From JBBFMJ01 sp037441225 (lineage in GTDB: Bacteria > Acidobacteriota > Thermoanaerobaculia > UBA2201), in assembly GCA_037441225.1 (NCBI GenBank), contig JBBISU010000081.1:1-14556 (forward strand): a stretch of DNA of 14,556 nucleotides, in the 5' to 3' direction. The notes under the pieces are model-generated. The model saw nothing but the letters and a program-made list of their open reading frames with translations, was not told where the DNA came from and did not search any database. Below, piece by piece: positions 6,425-14,151 of the stretch (its first letter is position 1; every line of letters starts with the position of its first letter). A program made the position numbers and the translations under genes.

Positions 6425-8074
6425 ATGCTTGTTTTAAAGGCAATTGTAGAAGGTAAATCGTACTGGTTTCCTTTGAAAAATAAGGAAAAGGTTTATATAT
6501 TAGGTTCAAAGGAGGATTGTGATTTTTTCCTTCCCTTTAAAGGAGTTTCAAGGAAGCATTGCAAATTCTTTTTTAAGAAAGAAAATTGGTGGGTTAAAGA
6601 TTTAAATTCTACAAATGGCACTTATTTAAATAATGAAAAAGCAACAGAAAAAGAAATAAAAGAAAATGATTTTTTAAATTGTGGAATTGTTTTCATAAAA
6701 ATATTAAAAAAGCCCACTGCTGAATGGACTTCAATAAGTAAAGATGACAAATATGAATGTTTGTTTTCTAATAATTTTGATCAAAAAAGTAAGGCTCGAA
6801 AGACTGATAGTATAATTATAGAAGAAAAAGATGGCTTGGATTTAAAGAAATGTTGTGAAATTTTATTTTCAAAGACTGATTTAAATAAAAAATTTGAAGA
6901 TATTATGGGGTTATTTAAAATAAAAAACATTGAAATTTCTTATAAGCATGAAAAGGAAGATTTATTGGTCTTTAGCAGGATTAATGAAAAAGATAGAGAA
7001 TTTGAGAAAATCAGCCCTTTCGTTCCTGAATTTGAGATTAAAATTTTTCCAAAGATAGAAGAAAAAATGGAAAATGTTGTTTGTGCTTGTCTTACATTGC
7101 TTTCTATCTTAAAGTTAGGTTATAAGGTCCCTTTTTATGAAGAAAAAGATGTAGAAAAAACTTCTTCTCCTTTAGGTATATCAAAAATTGCAAAAAATAT
7201 ATGGGAAAATGCTTTATTATACAAAGATAGCGATTTGCCAGTTTTGATAACAGGTGAAACAGGTGTTGGAAAAGAATTTCTTGCAAGAGCAATTCATAAT
7301 ATAAGTAATAGGGCAAAAAAGCCAATTATGGTCATAAATTTTTCAGAATATCCGGAAACATTAAGGCAATCAGAAATCTTTGGAATTGAAGAAAAAGTTG
7401 CAACAGGTGTTAAAAAGAATATTGGAAAGTTTGAGCTGGCAAATGGTGGATCTATTATTTTGGATGAAATTGGAGATATAACCCAGGATTGGCAGCTTAT
7501 GCTTTTGAGGATCTTAGAAAATAATTATTTTTTCAGGGTAGGAGGAATTAAGCCTGTTAATCTGGATGTCAGATTTTTCTTTTTGACAAATAAAAACCTT
7601 GAAGAAGAAATAGAAAAAGGAAAGATTAGAAAGGACTTTTATTTTAGAATAAAAGGAGTTCATTTCCATATACCGCCTTTGCGGGAAAGAAAAGAGGATC
7701 TTTCCTTCTTTTTACAATATTTTATAAATTTATTAAATAAAAAATATAATAGAAAAATTGATTTTTCAATTTCTGCCTGGAAAACATTATTAAATTATGA
7801 ATGGCCTGGTAATTTTAGAGAATTAAAATATGAGTTGGAAAAAATTTATCCTTTAGCAGTTCAAAGGGGAATTATCCAAAAAGAGATTTTAACAATTGAG
7901 GAAAAAGAAGAAAAACCTCTTTTGGCTTTAAAAGAAGAAGTTGAAAGATTGGAAAAAGATTTAATTTTAAAAGCAATAAATTCCTCAAAAAATATTTCAG
8001 AAGCAATAAAAATCCTAAGGATCCCAAGAACTACTTTTTATTTGAAGATTAAAAAATATAAAATTAAAATATAA
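6425..8074 (+). CDS. FHA-domain sigma-54-type transcriptional activator (AAA+, Fis-type HTH) with degenerate GAFTGA loop
   Basis: This resembles bacterial enhancer-binding proteins, which use ATP to open sigma-54 promoters. The 549 residues comprise an FHA phosphothreonine-binding domain (res. ~5-95: ILGSKEDCD, VSRKH 41-45, NSTNGT 61-66), a linker or GAF-like region I cannot assign (~100-245), a sigma-54-interaction AAA+ domain (~250-475) and a Fis-type HTH (~505-549, NISEAIKILRIPRTTFYLKI). Walker A is GETGVGKE (277-284), Walker B SIILDEIGD (343-351), the sensor Asn is in LTNK (387-390), and the arginine-finger region is RKDFYFRI (402-409). The loop that should read GAFTGA reads KVATGV (323-328), losing the key Phe. 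An FHA input suggests control by a Ser/Thr kinase; none is encoded here. No TGGC-N8-TTGC site is seen in the window's intergenic regions, so its target genes are probably elsewhere. Its stop abuts the next gene's stop. Confidence 0.92.
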   Translation: MLVLKAIVEGKSYWFPLKNKEKVYILGSKEDCDFFLPFKGVSRKHCKFFFKKENWWVKDLNSTNGTYLNNEKATEKEIKENDFLNCGIVFIKILKKPTAEWTSISKDDKYECLFSNNFDQKSKARKTDSIIIEEKDGLDLKKCCEILFSKTDLNKKFEDIMGLFKIKNIEISYKHEKEDLLVFSRINEKDREFEKISPFVPEFEIKIFPKIEEKMENVVCACLTLLSILKLGYKVPFYEEKDVEKTSSPLGISKIAKNIWENALLYKDSDLPVLITGETGVGKEFLARAIHNISNRAKKPIMVINFSEYPETLRQSEIFGIEEKVATGVKKNIGKFELANGGSIILDEIGDITQDWQLMLLRILENNYFFRVGGIKPVNLDVRFFFLTNKNLEEEIEKGKIRKDFYFRIKGVHFHIPPLRERKEDLSFFLQYFINLLNKKYNRKIDFSISAWKTLLNYEWPGNFRELKYELEKIYPLAVQRGIIQKEILTIEEKEEKPLLALKEEVERLEKDLILKAINSSKNISEAIKILRIPRTTFYLKIKKYKIKI

Positions 8075-8461
8075 TCACTCTACATTAAAATTAATTTCCT
8101 TCAATAAATTACCCTTTAAATCTTTTATTTCTACTTTCCATCTTCCTGAAAGTTTATGAAGGTTTTTATAACAATATGCCCTCCACCTTTTTCCTTTTTT
8201 TAATTCAATTTCTGTTTTTAGTTTTTCTTTTTCTTCGAAAATCCAGTGAACTGATATTTTAGTATCTTCTGTTATACCTTCTGCCTCAATAAAAAGATAT
8301 ACTTTTTCTGTTTCCTTTGAAAAAGAGTCCTTTTCATTAACAGGTGCCCTATTTTTAACATCTTCACATAAAACAGCCTTTGAGATTGAAAAATTTGCTT
8401 CTGTTTGAGTAAAGGAAAAAGCAGAGATAAAGAGAAAAAATGTAAATAAATTTAATTTCAT
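8075..8461 (-). CDS. Secreted DUF2914-domain protein
   Basis: This 128-residue protein has a cleavable signal peptide (hydrophobic res. 4-17, cleavage probably near TQTEA, ~22). The rest matches my recollection of DUF2914: AVLCEDVKNRAPVNEKDSF (29-47), VYLFIEAEG (54-62), VHWIFEEKEKL (71-81), KRWRAYCYKNL (91-101) and GRWKVEIKDLKGNLLKEINF (106-125). This small beta-rich extracytoplasmic domain has no known activity. It starts 14 bp after the GGDEF sensor stop with a strong Shine-Dalgarno (TAGGAGG, then CATT, then ATG), so it is co-transcribed. It might be a periplasmic partner or ligand-binding accessory of the sensor; that is inference from position. Two Cys (32, 97) could pair. Confidence 0.85.
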   Translation of the reverse strand: MKLNLFTFFLFISAFSFTQTEANFSISKAVLCEDVKNRAPVNEKDSFSKETEKVYLFIEAEGITEDTKISVHWIFEEKEKLKTEIELKKGKRWRAYCYKNLHKLSGRWKVEIKDLKGNLLKEINFNVE

Positions 8462-8475
8462 AATGCCTCCTAAGT

Positions 8476-11208
8476 TTAAATATAGTAAACGACCATACTG
8501 TCCCTTCCTTTATTTTTTGCTTCGTAAAGAGCTTTGTCTGCTTTTTTAGTAATCATTTCTATATCTATTTCTTTTTCTCTGTCAAAAGAAGCAAAGACAA
8601 CTCCTATGCTTAAAGAGAGTTGAATTTTTTTCTCTTCAGATTCATAAAAAAAATTTTTCATTTTTTCCATAAGTGTTTTTAATCTTGAAATACATCCTCC
8701 TGGTTCTGTTGAAATAAAAAGGATTACAAACTCATCTCCTCCATATCTGGCTATTATATCAGTAGTTCTGAAATTATTTTTTAAAAGTTTTCCAAAATCT
8801 ACGAGAACATTATCTCCAACAGAATGGCCAAATTCATCATTTAAATCCTTAAAATGATCCAAATCAAGGATAGCAAGTCCTATAATTTTATTTTCTTTTT
8901 TTGCTCTCTTAATTTCCTCTTTTAAGAGTTTTTCAAAATGGCCTCTGTTAAAGACCTTTGTTAAAAAATCAGTTGTAGATAAAATATACAGTTCCTTTAA
9001 CCTTTCCTGAAGTTCTTTTGTTTTATCATTTACAATTTTTTCTAATCTTTCTTTTTCTTTTTCAATTGTTTTTGTGCGTATTTTATAAAATATAAAAGAT
9101 AAAATTAAAATTAAGAATAAAACAGTTAACTTAAAAAAATTTCTTTCATAAAAGAAAGGTTTCTTTTTTATTTTTAAAATTATTGGATTATCATTCCATA
9201 TCCAGGAAGCATTACAGGATTTTAACTCAAAAGAATAATCTCCAGGTTTAAGATTGACATAAACAACTCTTCTTTCTTGAATGGGCTTGCTCCAATCCTC
9301 TAAGGGTTTTAAACGATAAGAATAATAAACTTCTTTTTCATCTTGAAAACTTAATCCATTGAAATATATTGAAATTCTATTTTCAGAAGGCTTTAAATAA
9401 ATTTCCTTATCAGGTGCAATTGTTCTTGTATCCGTTTCAACTTTTTCAAAATATAAATGTGGTGGGTTTAGATTTGGTTCAATTTTGTAAGGGTCAATTT
9501 TTAAAGCGCCATTAGTTATTCCAATCCATATCCTCCCATCCCTTGTCTTTAAAATTGAAGACAAAGTTGCTTCTTCACCTTTTAACCCATCATTTGTATT
9601 GAAAATACAGGAATATCCTTCAGCATACATTATTATGCCTTTATTTGAACCAATCCATAAAAATCCTAAATCATCTTTTGAAAAACTCCACAGATTATCA
9701 GAAGGAAAGCCATTCTCTTCAGACATATTTTCCCATTCTTTTCCATCAAATAAGAAAAGTCCGCTTCCTAAGGTTGCAACCCAGATTTTTTCGCCATCAA
9801 AGAGGACTGATCTAACTGAATGACCGGAAAGAATATTATATTTTAAAGGAGTAAAAAATTTTTCTCCATCAAACTCAGATATTCCATTGTCTGTCAAGGC
9901 AATAATTTTCCCTTCTAAATCTTCTATAACTTTAAAGACAGTATCATCTAACAAACCATCTTTCTTATCAAAGTATTTAATTTTATTTTTGCTATAAAGA
10001 TATAAGCCATTTCTTGTTGATATCCAAAGATTTTCGTTCTTATCAAAATAAAGAGAGAAAATTCCTTCTATTTCTTCTTCAATAAATTTTTTAAATTTAA
10101 ACCCATCTTTTAGAGATAAAGTATAAATTCCTTTGTTTCTGAATCCAACAATAATTTTCTTCTTATAAGTTTCTAAAGCTCTTACTGAATCATTTGTTTC
10201 ATTTTCTTCCAACTTTCCATCCCTATAAATTCCAATTCCTTTATCCCCTCCAATCAAGACACTTCCATCTTCCATTTCAAGAAATGCCCATATTGAACCA
10301 GAAAATAAGCCCTTTTCAGAGACAAAATTTTCAAAGCCAAGGGATTGAAGTTTGCATAATCCATTATCTGTTCCAATCCACAAAATGTTTTCCCTGTCTT
10401 TAAAGATACAATATATTTCATTTGAAGAAAGCCCTTCTTCTTTTCCAATAATGTTTGTTTTATTATTTTGAATCAAGTATAAGCCATTGTTTGTAGCAAT
10501 CCATATATTTTCATTATCAGTTAAAATATCATTTACAGGCGGGGTATCTAATATTTTTAGTAATTTATTATTCTTATATTTATATAATCCTTTTTCTGCT
10601 CCAATTAAGATTTCATCATTTTTAATTGCAAAAGTATTAAAAACAATATCACTTTTCAATATTTCTTCCGTTGAAAAGTCCTCTTTTATTTTAAAAATTG
10701 TATTTTTTGAAAGATAAAAGAGATCCTCTTTAACCTTTGCAAAAATATTTTTTCCTGAAGAAGGAGGATTGGACAATATTTTTTTTGTCTCTTTATTATC
10801 TAAAAGAAATAAACCATTATCGGTTGAAAAAAAAATCAGGTTATCTTCTAAGAAGAAATTTCTAACTACCTCTGGAATTTGGAGAAATTTAATTACTTCA
10901 TTGTTAAAAATGTTTAACTTAAATGCAGCTCCACTTCCAGCAGCAATTATTTGATTATTATAAAATTTTATATTATAAACATAATTTGTTGGAAGTCCCA
11001 TTTTTTTATTAATTGTATTAAATCTATAGCCATCATAGTAAGCAATTCCACAATGAGTTGAAACCCAAATCCTGCCCATAGAATCCTGAGAGATTGAAAT
11101 AATTTGTGATTGGGGCAGCCCATCAGAATTTGAATAGTTCTTAAAAGAATATTTTAATGGATATAAGTCGAAAGAAAATATGAGGCATAAAAATAGTACT
11201 GCTTTCAT
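8476..11208 (-). CDS. Periplasmic beta-propeller / Y_Y_Y sensor diguanylate cyclase
   Basis: A 910-residue membrane sensor makes c-di-GMP from GTP. After a signal peptide (~1-18) come many two-component-regulator propeller repeats (~25-580; recurring 'IW(V/I)(S/A/G)T..G(L/I)' blades such as RIWVSTHCGI, NIWIATNNGL, ILWIGTDNGL, FLWIGSNKGI). A Y_Y_Y domain follows (~610-682, YYSYRLKPLEDW), then one membrane helix (~692-710), a coiled coil (~711-740) and a GGDEF domain (~745-910). The active-site motif is intact (RYGGDEF, 821-827), with an inhibitory I-site RTTD at 814-817, so an active, feedback-inhibited cyclase is expected. The extracytoplasmic half resembles the sensors of Bacteroides hybrid two-component systems, which bind oligosaccharides, but the output is c-di-GMP instead of a kinase. 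Ligand unknown. It is followed by the DUF2914 gene and is divergent from the SBBP gene. The ATG has no Shine-Dalgarno. Confidence 0.93.
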   Translation of the reverse strand: MKAVLFLCLIFSFDLYPLKYSFKNYSNSDGLPQSQIISISQDSMGRIWVSTHCGIAYYDGYRFNTINKKMGLPTNYVYNIKFYNNQIIAAGSGAAFKLNIFNNEVIKFLQIPEVVRNFFLEDNLIFFSTDNGLFLLDNKETKKILSNPPSSGKNIFAKVKEDLFYLSKNTIFKIKEDFSTEEILKSDIVFNTFAIKNDEILIGAEKGLYKYKNNKLLKILDTPPVNDILTDNENIWIATNNGLYLIQNNKTNIIGKEEGLSSNEIYCIFKDRENILWIGTDNGLCKLQSLGFENFVSEKGLFSGSIWAFLEMEDGSVLIGGDKGIGIYRDGKLEENETNDSVRALETYKKKIIVGFRNKGIYTLSLKDGFKFKKFIEEEIEGIFSLYFDKNENLWISTRNGLYLYSKNKIKYFDKKDGLLDDTVFKVIEDLEGKIIALTDNGISEFDGEKFFTPLKYNILSGHSVRSVLFDGEKIWVATLGSGLFLFDGKEWENMSEENGFPSDNLWSFSKDDLGFLWIGSNKGIIMYAEGYSCIFNTNDGLKGEEATLSSILKTRDGRIWIGITNGALKIDPYKIEPNLNPPHLYFEKVETDTRTIAPDKEIYLKPSENRISIYFNGLSFQDEKEVYYSYRLKPLEDWSKPIQERRVVYVNLKPGDYSFELKSCNASWIWNDNPIILKIKKKPFFYERNFFKLTVLFLILILSFIFYKIRTKTIEKEKERLEKIVNDKTKELQERLKELYILSTTDFLTKVFNRGHFEKLLKEEIKRAKKENKIIGLAILDLDHFKDLNDEFGHSVGDNVLVDFGKLLKNNFRTTDIIARYGGDEFVILFISTEPGGCISRLKTLMEKMKNFFYESEEKKIQLSLSIGVVFASFDREKEIDIEMITKKADKALYEAKNKGRDSMVVYYI

Positions 11209-11220
11209 ATTTAAATATTT

Positions 11221-11229
11221 ATTATATCA
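11221..11229 (-). promoter_or_regulatory. Extended -10 promoter of the GGDEF sensor operon
   Basis: TGATATAAT on the minus strand, identical to the element before the FHA activator and within a shared 13-mer TATGATATAATAA. The last base is 12 nt from the ATG at 11208, so the predicted leader is only about 5 nt, with no Shine-Dalgarno. Confidence 0.6.
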
Positions 11230-11240
11230 TAAAAAAATTA

Positions 11241-11249
11241 TGTTAAAAT
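11241..11249 (+). promoter_or_regulatory. Extended -10 promoter of the SBBP/PKD protein gene
   Basis: TGTTAAAAT fits an extended -10. It would start transcription near 11256 and give a ~19-nt leader holding the Shine-Dalgarno. The same 10-mer TGTTAAAATA recurs just after this gene at 14125. Confidence 0.5.
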
Positions 11250-11261
11250 AGTTAAAACTTT

Positions 11262-11270
11262 AAGGGGGTG
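11262..11270 (+). promoter_or_regulatory. Ribosome binding site of the SBBP/PKD gene
   Basis: AAGGGGGTG followed by CATT and the ATG at 11275. This strong site fixes the start, in contrast to the divergent sensor gene, which has none. Confidence 0.75.
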
Positions 11271-11274
11271 CATT

Positions 11275-14121
11275 ATGTTTTTTTTTATTTTATTCTTTTT
11301 TTCTTCTTTTCTTTTTTCAAATAATTTGCCTGAATGTAGTTTTTATATAAAAAATTCAGGGCAAGTTCAGGAAGAAATTCTTTATTATGCTGATTTTCAA
11401 AATTTTAGATTTTATATCAGGAAAAATGATTTAGTTTTTCAATTTATAGAACCAGTTGAAGATTTAGATAAAAAAGAAATTAAGATTAAAAATTTGTATT
11501 TAAAATTTGAAGGTGGAAATTTAAAGAATGTTTATCCTTTGAATAAGAGAAGGGGAAATTTTAATTTTTTCTTGGGAAAGAATAAATTCATAAAAAATGT
11601 CCCGGTTTATGAAAAGATCTTAATAAAAGATATTTATGATGAAGTAGATTTAATTTTTGATAAAAACTTTTGGCATTTTGAAACAAAACTAAAAAATTTC
11701 AAAAAACCAAAAATTATTATTGATTCATCTTTAAGAATAAAATATTATGAAAAATTTTTTGAAGTATTAACTGATTTTGGAAATTTTAAAATAAAATATC
11801 CAGAAACCGAAGCGAGAGTAAATAAAAGTGAAGAAGAAGGACAAAAAATTTTATGGGGAACATACCTTGGTGGTGTTGGCTATGATAGTATTAATTCATT
11901 AAAAGTTGATTCAAAAGGCAATATTTTAGTTGCTGGTTCTACTTTTTTATCAAGTGTGCCAGTTCCTGAAGGGTATGATCAAACTACAAATGGTTTTTAT
12001 GATGGATATGTTGCAAAAATATCTGCTGATGGAAATGAAGTAATATGGGGAACTTATGTAGGAGGAATTGGCTTTGATTCTATTTATAAATTGGAAATAG
12101 ATTATATGGATAACATTTTAGTAGGAGGATATACAAGTTCACAGGATTTTCCAATAATAAATGGTTTTGACAATAGCTATAATGGAGGAGAGACAGATGG
12201 ATTTATTGCAAAAATTTCTCCAGAGGGCTCTGATTTGGTCTTGAGCACCTATTTTGGAGGCAATAATTTTGATTATATCCTTGCACTAAAATTGTCATGT
12301 AATGGCAACATTTTAGTAGCTGGCTCAACGGGTTCTGAGGATTTTTCTTTTAAAAATGGCTTTGATTCAACCTTTAATGGGGGCTACTCCGATGGTTTTT
12401 TGGCAAAAATTTCATCAGAGGGCAATAAATTGTTATGGGAAACCTACATAGGGGGCGGTGGTTGGGATCAAATTGAAGCAATTGCAGAAGATAATGATGA
12501 AAATATAATATTAGGAGGATGGACAAGTTCAACAGATATTCCAATAATAGGGGGTTTTAGTAAAAATTTTAATGGTGGACTCTCAGATGGCTATATTGGA
12601 AAGATTTCAAAAGATGGTAAATATTTAATTTGGTCCTCCTATTTAGGTGGAAGCAATTTTGACTATATTTTTGCTCTTGATTTGGATAGAAGTTGTAATA
12701 TTGTAGTTGCTGGTGCAACAGAAGATTTAACTTTTCCTTCTGGATATGATTTAACTTTCAATGGTTTGGAAGATGGTTTTGTTTGCAAAATTTCTTCTGA
12801 TGGTGAAAATATATTATGGGGTTCTTACATAGGAGGTTCCCTTGATGAAGAAGTAAGATCAATAAAATTGGATAAAGAAGACAATATTTTTTTTGGCGGA
12901 TGGACTATTTCTGAGGACTTTCCAGTTCCAAATGGCTTTGATACAACCTTTAATGGAGGATATTGGGATGCTTTTATTTTGAAACTATCTCCCGATGGTT
13001 CTAATTTAAATTGGGGAAGTTATTTTGGGGGAAATGACAATGAATCATCTGCTTCAATAGATTTTGATCTTTATGGAAATATTTTAATTGCTGGAACAAC
13101 TTATTCCTCTAATCTACCCTTTTCCAATGGTTTTGATACAACTTTTAATGGAAATAATGAAGGTTTTATAGTAAAGATAAATGATCCCGATTATTTAGAG
13201 GGTCCTCCTGTTGCTGATTTTAAATATTTTCCACCAAATCCAAAGGAAGGGGAGGAGATTCAATTTGTTGATTTATCAAAAAAATATCCACAAAATTGGT
13301 TGTGGGATTTTGGAGATGGAAATAATTCAAATCTTCAAAACCCAAAGCATAAATATTTGGCAAAAGGAATTTATACAGTTAATTTATCTGTTTCCAACTC
13401 TTATGGTAGCAATTCTATTAGCAAAACTGTTGAAGTAGGAGAAGTAGAAGAGAAACCTTTCATCCAATGGCTCCCAGTTGCCACAAATTCTCCTGGAGCA
13501 AACAATTCAATTTGGAAAACAGATTTAGGAATTATTAACAAAGAAAATTCTTTAATGGAAATAGATTTTTATTTATATACAGATAATCAAACATTAAAAA
13601 TAACAGATATAATTCCGCCTAATGGAAGTTTCATTTATGAAGATTTCCTTTCATTATTTTCTTATAATGGTTCTGCACCCTTAGAAATTAAATCTAATAA
13701 TGAATTTATATTGACTTCAAGAATTTACAACAAAGAAGAAAAGGGAACTTATGGGCAATTTATAAATGGCTATAAGCTAAATGAATGTTTAAAAGAAGGT
13801 GAAGAAGGATATTTATCCCAGCTTACAGAAAATTCAACATTTAGAACAAATATTGGTTTTGCAAATATAGGAGAAAGAGATGCAAATATTTCTATTTATT
13901 ATTATAATTCCAATGGTTCATTAATTGGAACGGAGAATATAAATTTGAAGCCAAAAAAATTTTTGCAACTCCTTCAACCATTAAAAGATTTAAATGGTAT
14001 AAGCAATATTGATTCTGCTTATTCCAAAATTAAAATAAATTTAGGCGATTGTATTATTGTTTATGCTTCTGTTATAGATAATAGAACAAATGATGGAACA
14101 ACAATTCCAATAAAAAAATAA
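11275..14121 (+). CDS. Large secreted SBBP beta-propeller / PKD-domain protein
   Basis: A 948-residue exported protein. The signal peptide is short and very Phe-rich (res. 1-15, MFFFILFFFSSFLFS). Res. ~20-180 form the N-terminal domain that commonly precedes SBBP repeats (NSGQVQEEILYYADF; I believe catalogued as DUF7948). Seven SBBP repeats of ~65 residues follow, each beginning W(G/E/S)(T/S)Y(L/V/I/F)GG at res. 194, 258, 323 (here LSTYFGG), 388, 453, 515 and 580. A PKD domain (~645-722, WLWDFGDGNNSNLQNPKHKY) comes next, then a C-terminal module (~728-948: WKTDLGI, LTSRIYNKEEKGTYGQF, FRTNIGFANIG, VYASVIDNRTNDGT) that I associate with surface proteins of Acidobacteriota and relatives. No LPXTG, C-terminal membrane anchor or catalytic motif is visible, so a binding or adhesion role is likely. 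It stands alone, divergent from the GGDEF sensor, and may be co-regulated with it. Confidence 0.92.
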   Translation: MFFFILFFFSSFLFSNNLPECSFYIKNSGQVQEEILYYADFQNFRFYIRKNDLVFQFIEPVEDLDKKEIKIKNLYLKFEGGNLKNVYPLNKRRGNFNFFLGKNKFIKNVPVYEKILIKDIYDEVDLIFDKNFWHFETKLKNFKKPKIIIDSSLRIKYYEKFFEVLTDFGNFKIKYPETEARVNKSEEEGQKILWGTYLGGVGYDSINSLKVDSKGNILVAGSTFLSSVPVPEGYDQTTNGFYDGYVAKISADGNEVIWGTYVGGIGFDSIYKLEIDYMDNILVGGYTSSQDFPIINGFDNSYNGGETDGFIAKISPEGSDLVLSTYFGGNNFDYILALKLSCNGNILVAGSTGSEDFSFKNGFDSTFNGGYSDGFLAKISSEGNKLLWETYIGGGGWDQIEAIAEDNDENIILGGWTSSTDIPIIGGFSKNFNGGLSDGYIGKISKDGKYLIWSSYLGGSNFDYIFALDLDRSCNIVVAGATEDLTFPSGYDLTFNGLEDGFVCKISSDGENILWGSYIGGSLDEEVRSIKLDKEDNIFFGGWTISEDFPVPNGFDTTFNGGYWDAFILKLSPDGSNLNWGSYFGGNDNESSASIDFDLYGNILIAGTTYSSNLPFSNGFDTTFNGNNEGFIVKINDPDYLEGPPVADFKYFPPNPKEGEEIQFVDLSKKYPQNWLWDFGDGNNSNLQNPKHKYLAKGIYTVNLSVSNSYGSNSISKTVEVGEVEEKPFIQWLPVATNSPGANNSIWKTDLGIINKENSLMEIDFYLYTDNQTLKITDIIPPNGSFIYEDFLSLFSYNGSAPLEIKSNNEFILTSRIYNKEEKGTYGQFINGYKLNECLKEGEEGYLSQLTENSTFRTNIGFANIGERDANISIYYYNSNGSLIGTENINLKPKKFLQLLQPLKDLNGISNIDSAYSKIKINLGDCIIVYASVIDNRTNDGTTIPIKK
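11278..11286 (+). repeat. T9 homopolymer directly after a start codon
   Basis: Nine consecutive T residues immediately follow the ATG of the SBBP/PKD gene (three Phe codons). Slippage here would frameshift the gene at codon 2-4. Such tracts can phase-vary surface proteins, but T runs are frequent in this AT-rich sequence. Confidence 0.5.
11854..13182 (+). repeat. Seven in-frame tandem coding repeats (~195 bp period)
   Basis: These DNA units encode the SBBP blades. Unit starts (the W or L codon) are at 11854, 12046, 12241, 12436, 12631, 12817 and 13012, giving steps of 192, 195, 195, 195, 186 and 195 bp. Units are clearly diverged at the DNA level but share short blocks such as the GGNTTTGA/ACNTTTAATGG-like stretches. 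They mark the protein as a candidate for unit gain or loss by recombination. Confidence 0.85.
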
Positions 14122-14124
14122 TGA

Positions 14125-14133
14125 TGTTAAAAT
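14125..14133 (+). promoter_or_regulatory. Possible extended -10 promoter after the SBBP gene
   Basis: TGTTAAAAT, the same element as upstream of the SBBP gene, begins 4 nt after its stop codon. It would start transcription near 14140 and serve the small ORF at 14152. Chance occurrence is possible in such AT-rich DNA. Confidence 0.3.
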
Positions 14134-14151
14134 AAAAAGATTAAAAAAAAT

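Noticed and set aside
11854..13182. CRISPR-like or satellite array
   Set aside because: The ~195-bp periodicity is in frame and encodes SBBP blades with conserved WGTYxGG starts. Units are diverged and there are no short identical repeats with unique spacers.
13211..13438. 75-codon alternative frame within the PKD part of the SBBP gene
   Set aside because: It overlaps a clear PKD domain in the main frame and shows no domain or start signal of its own.
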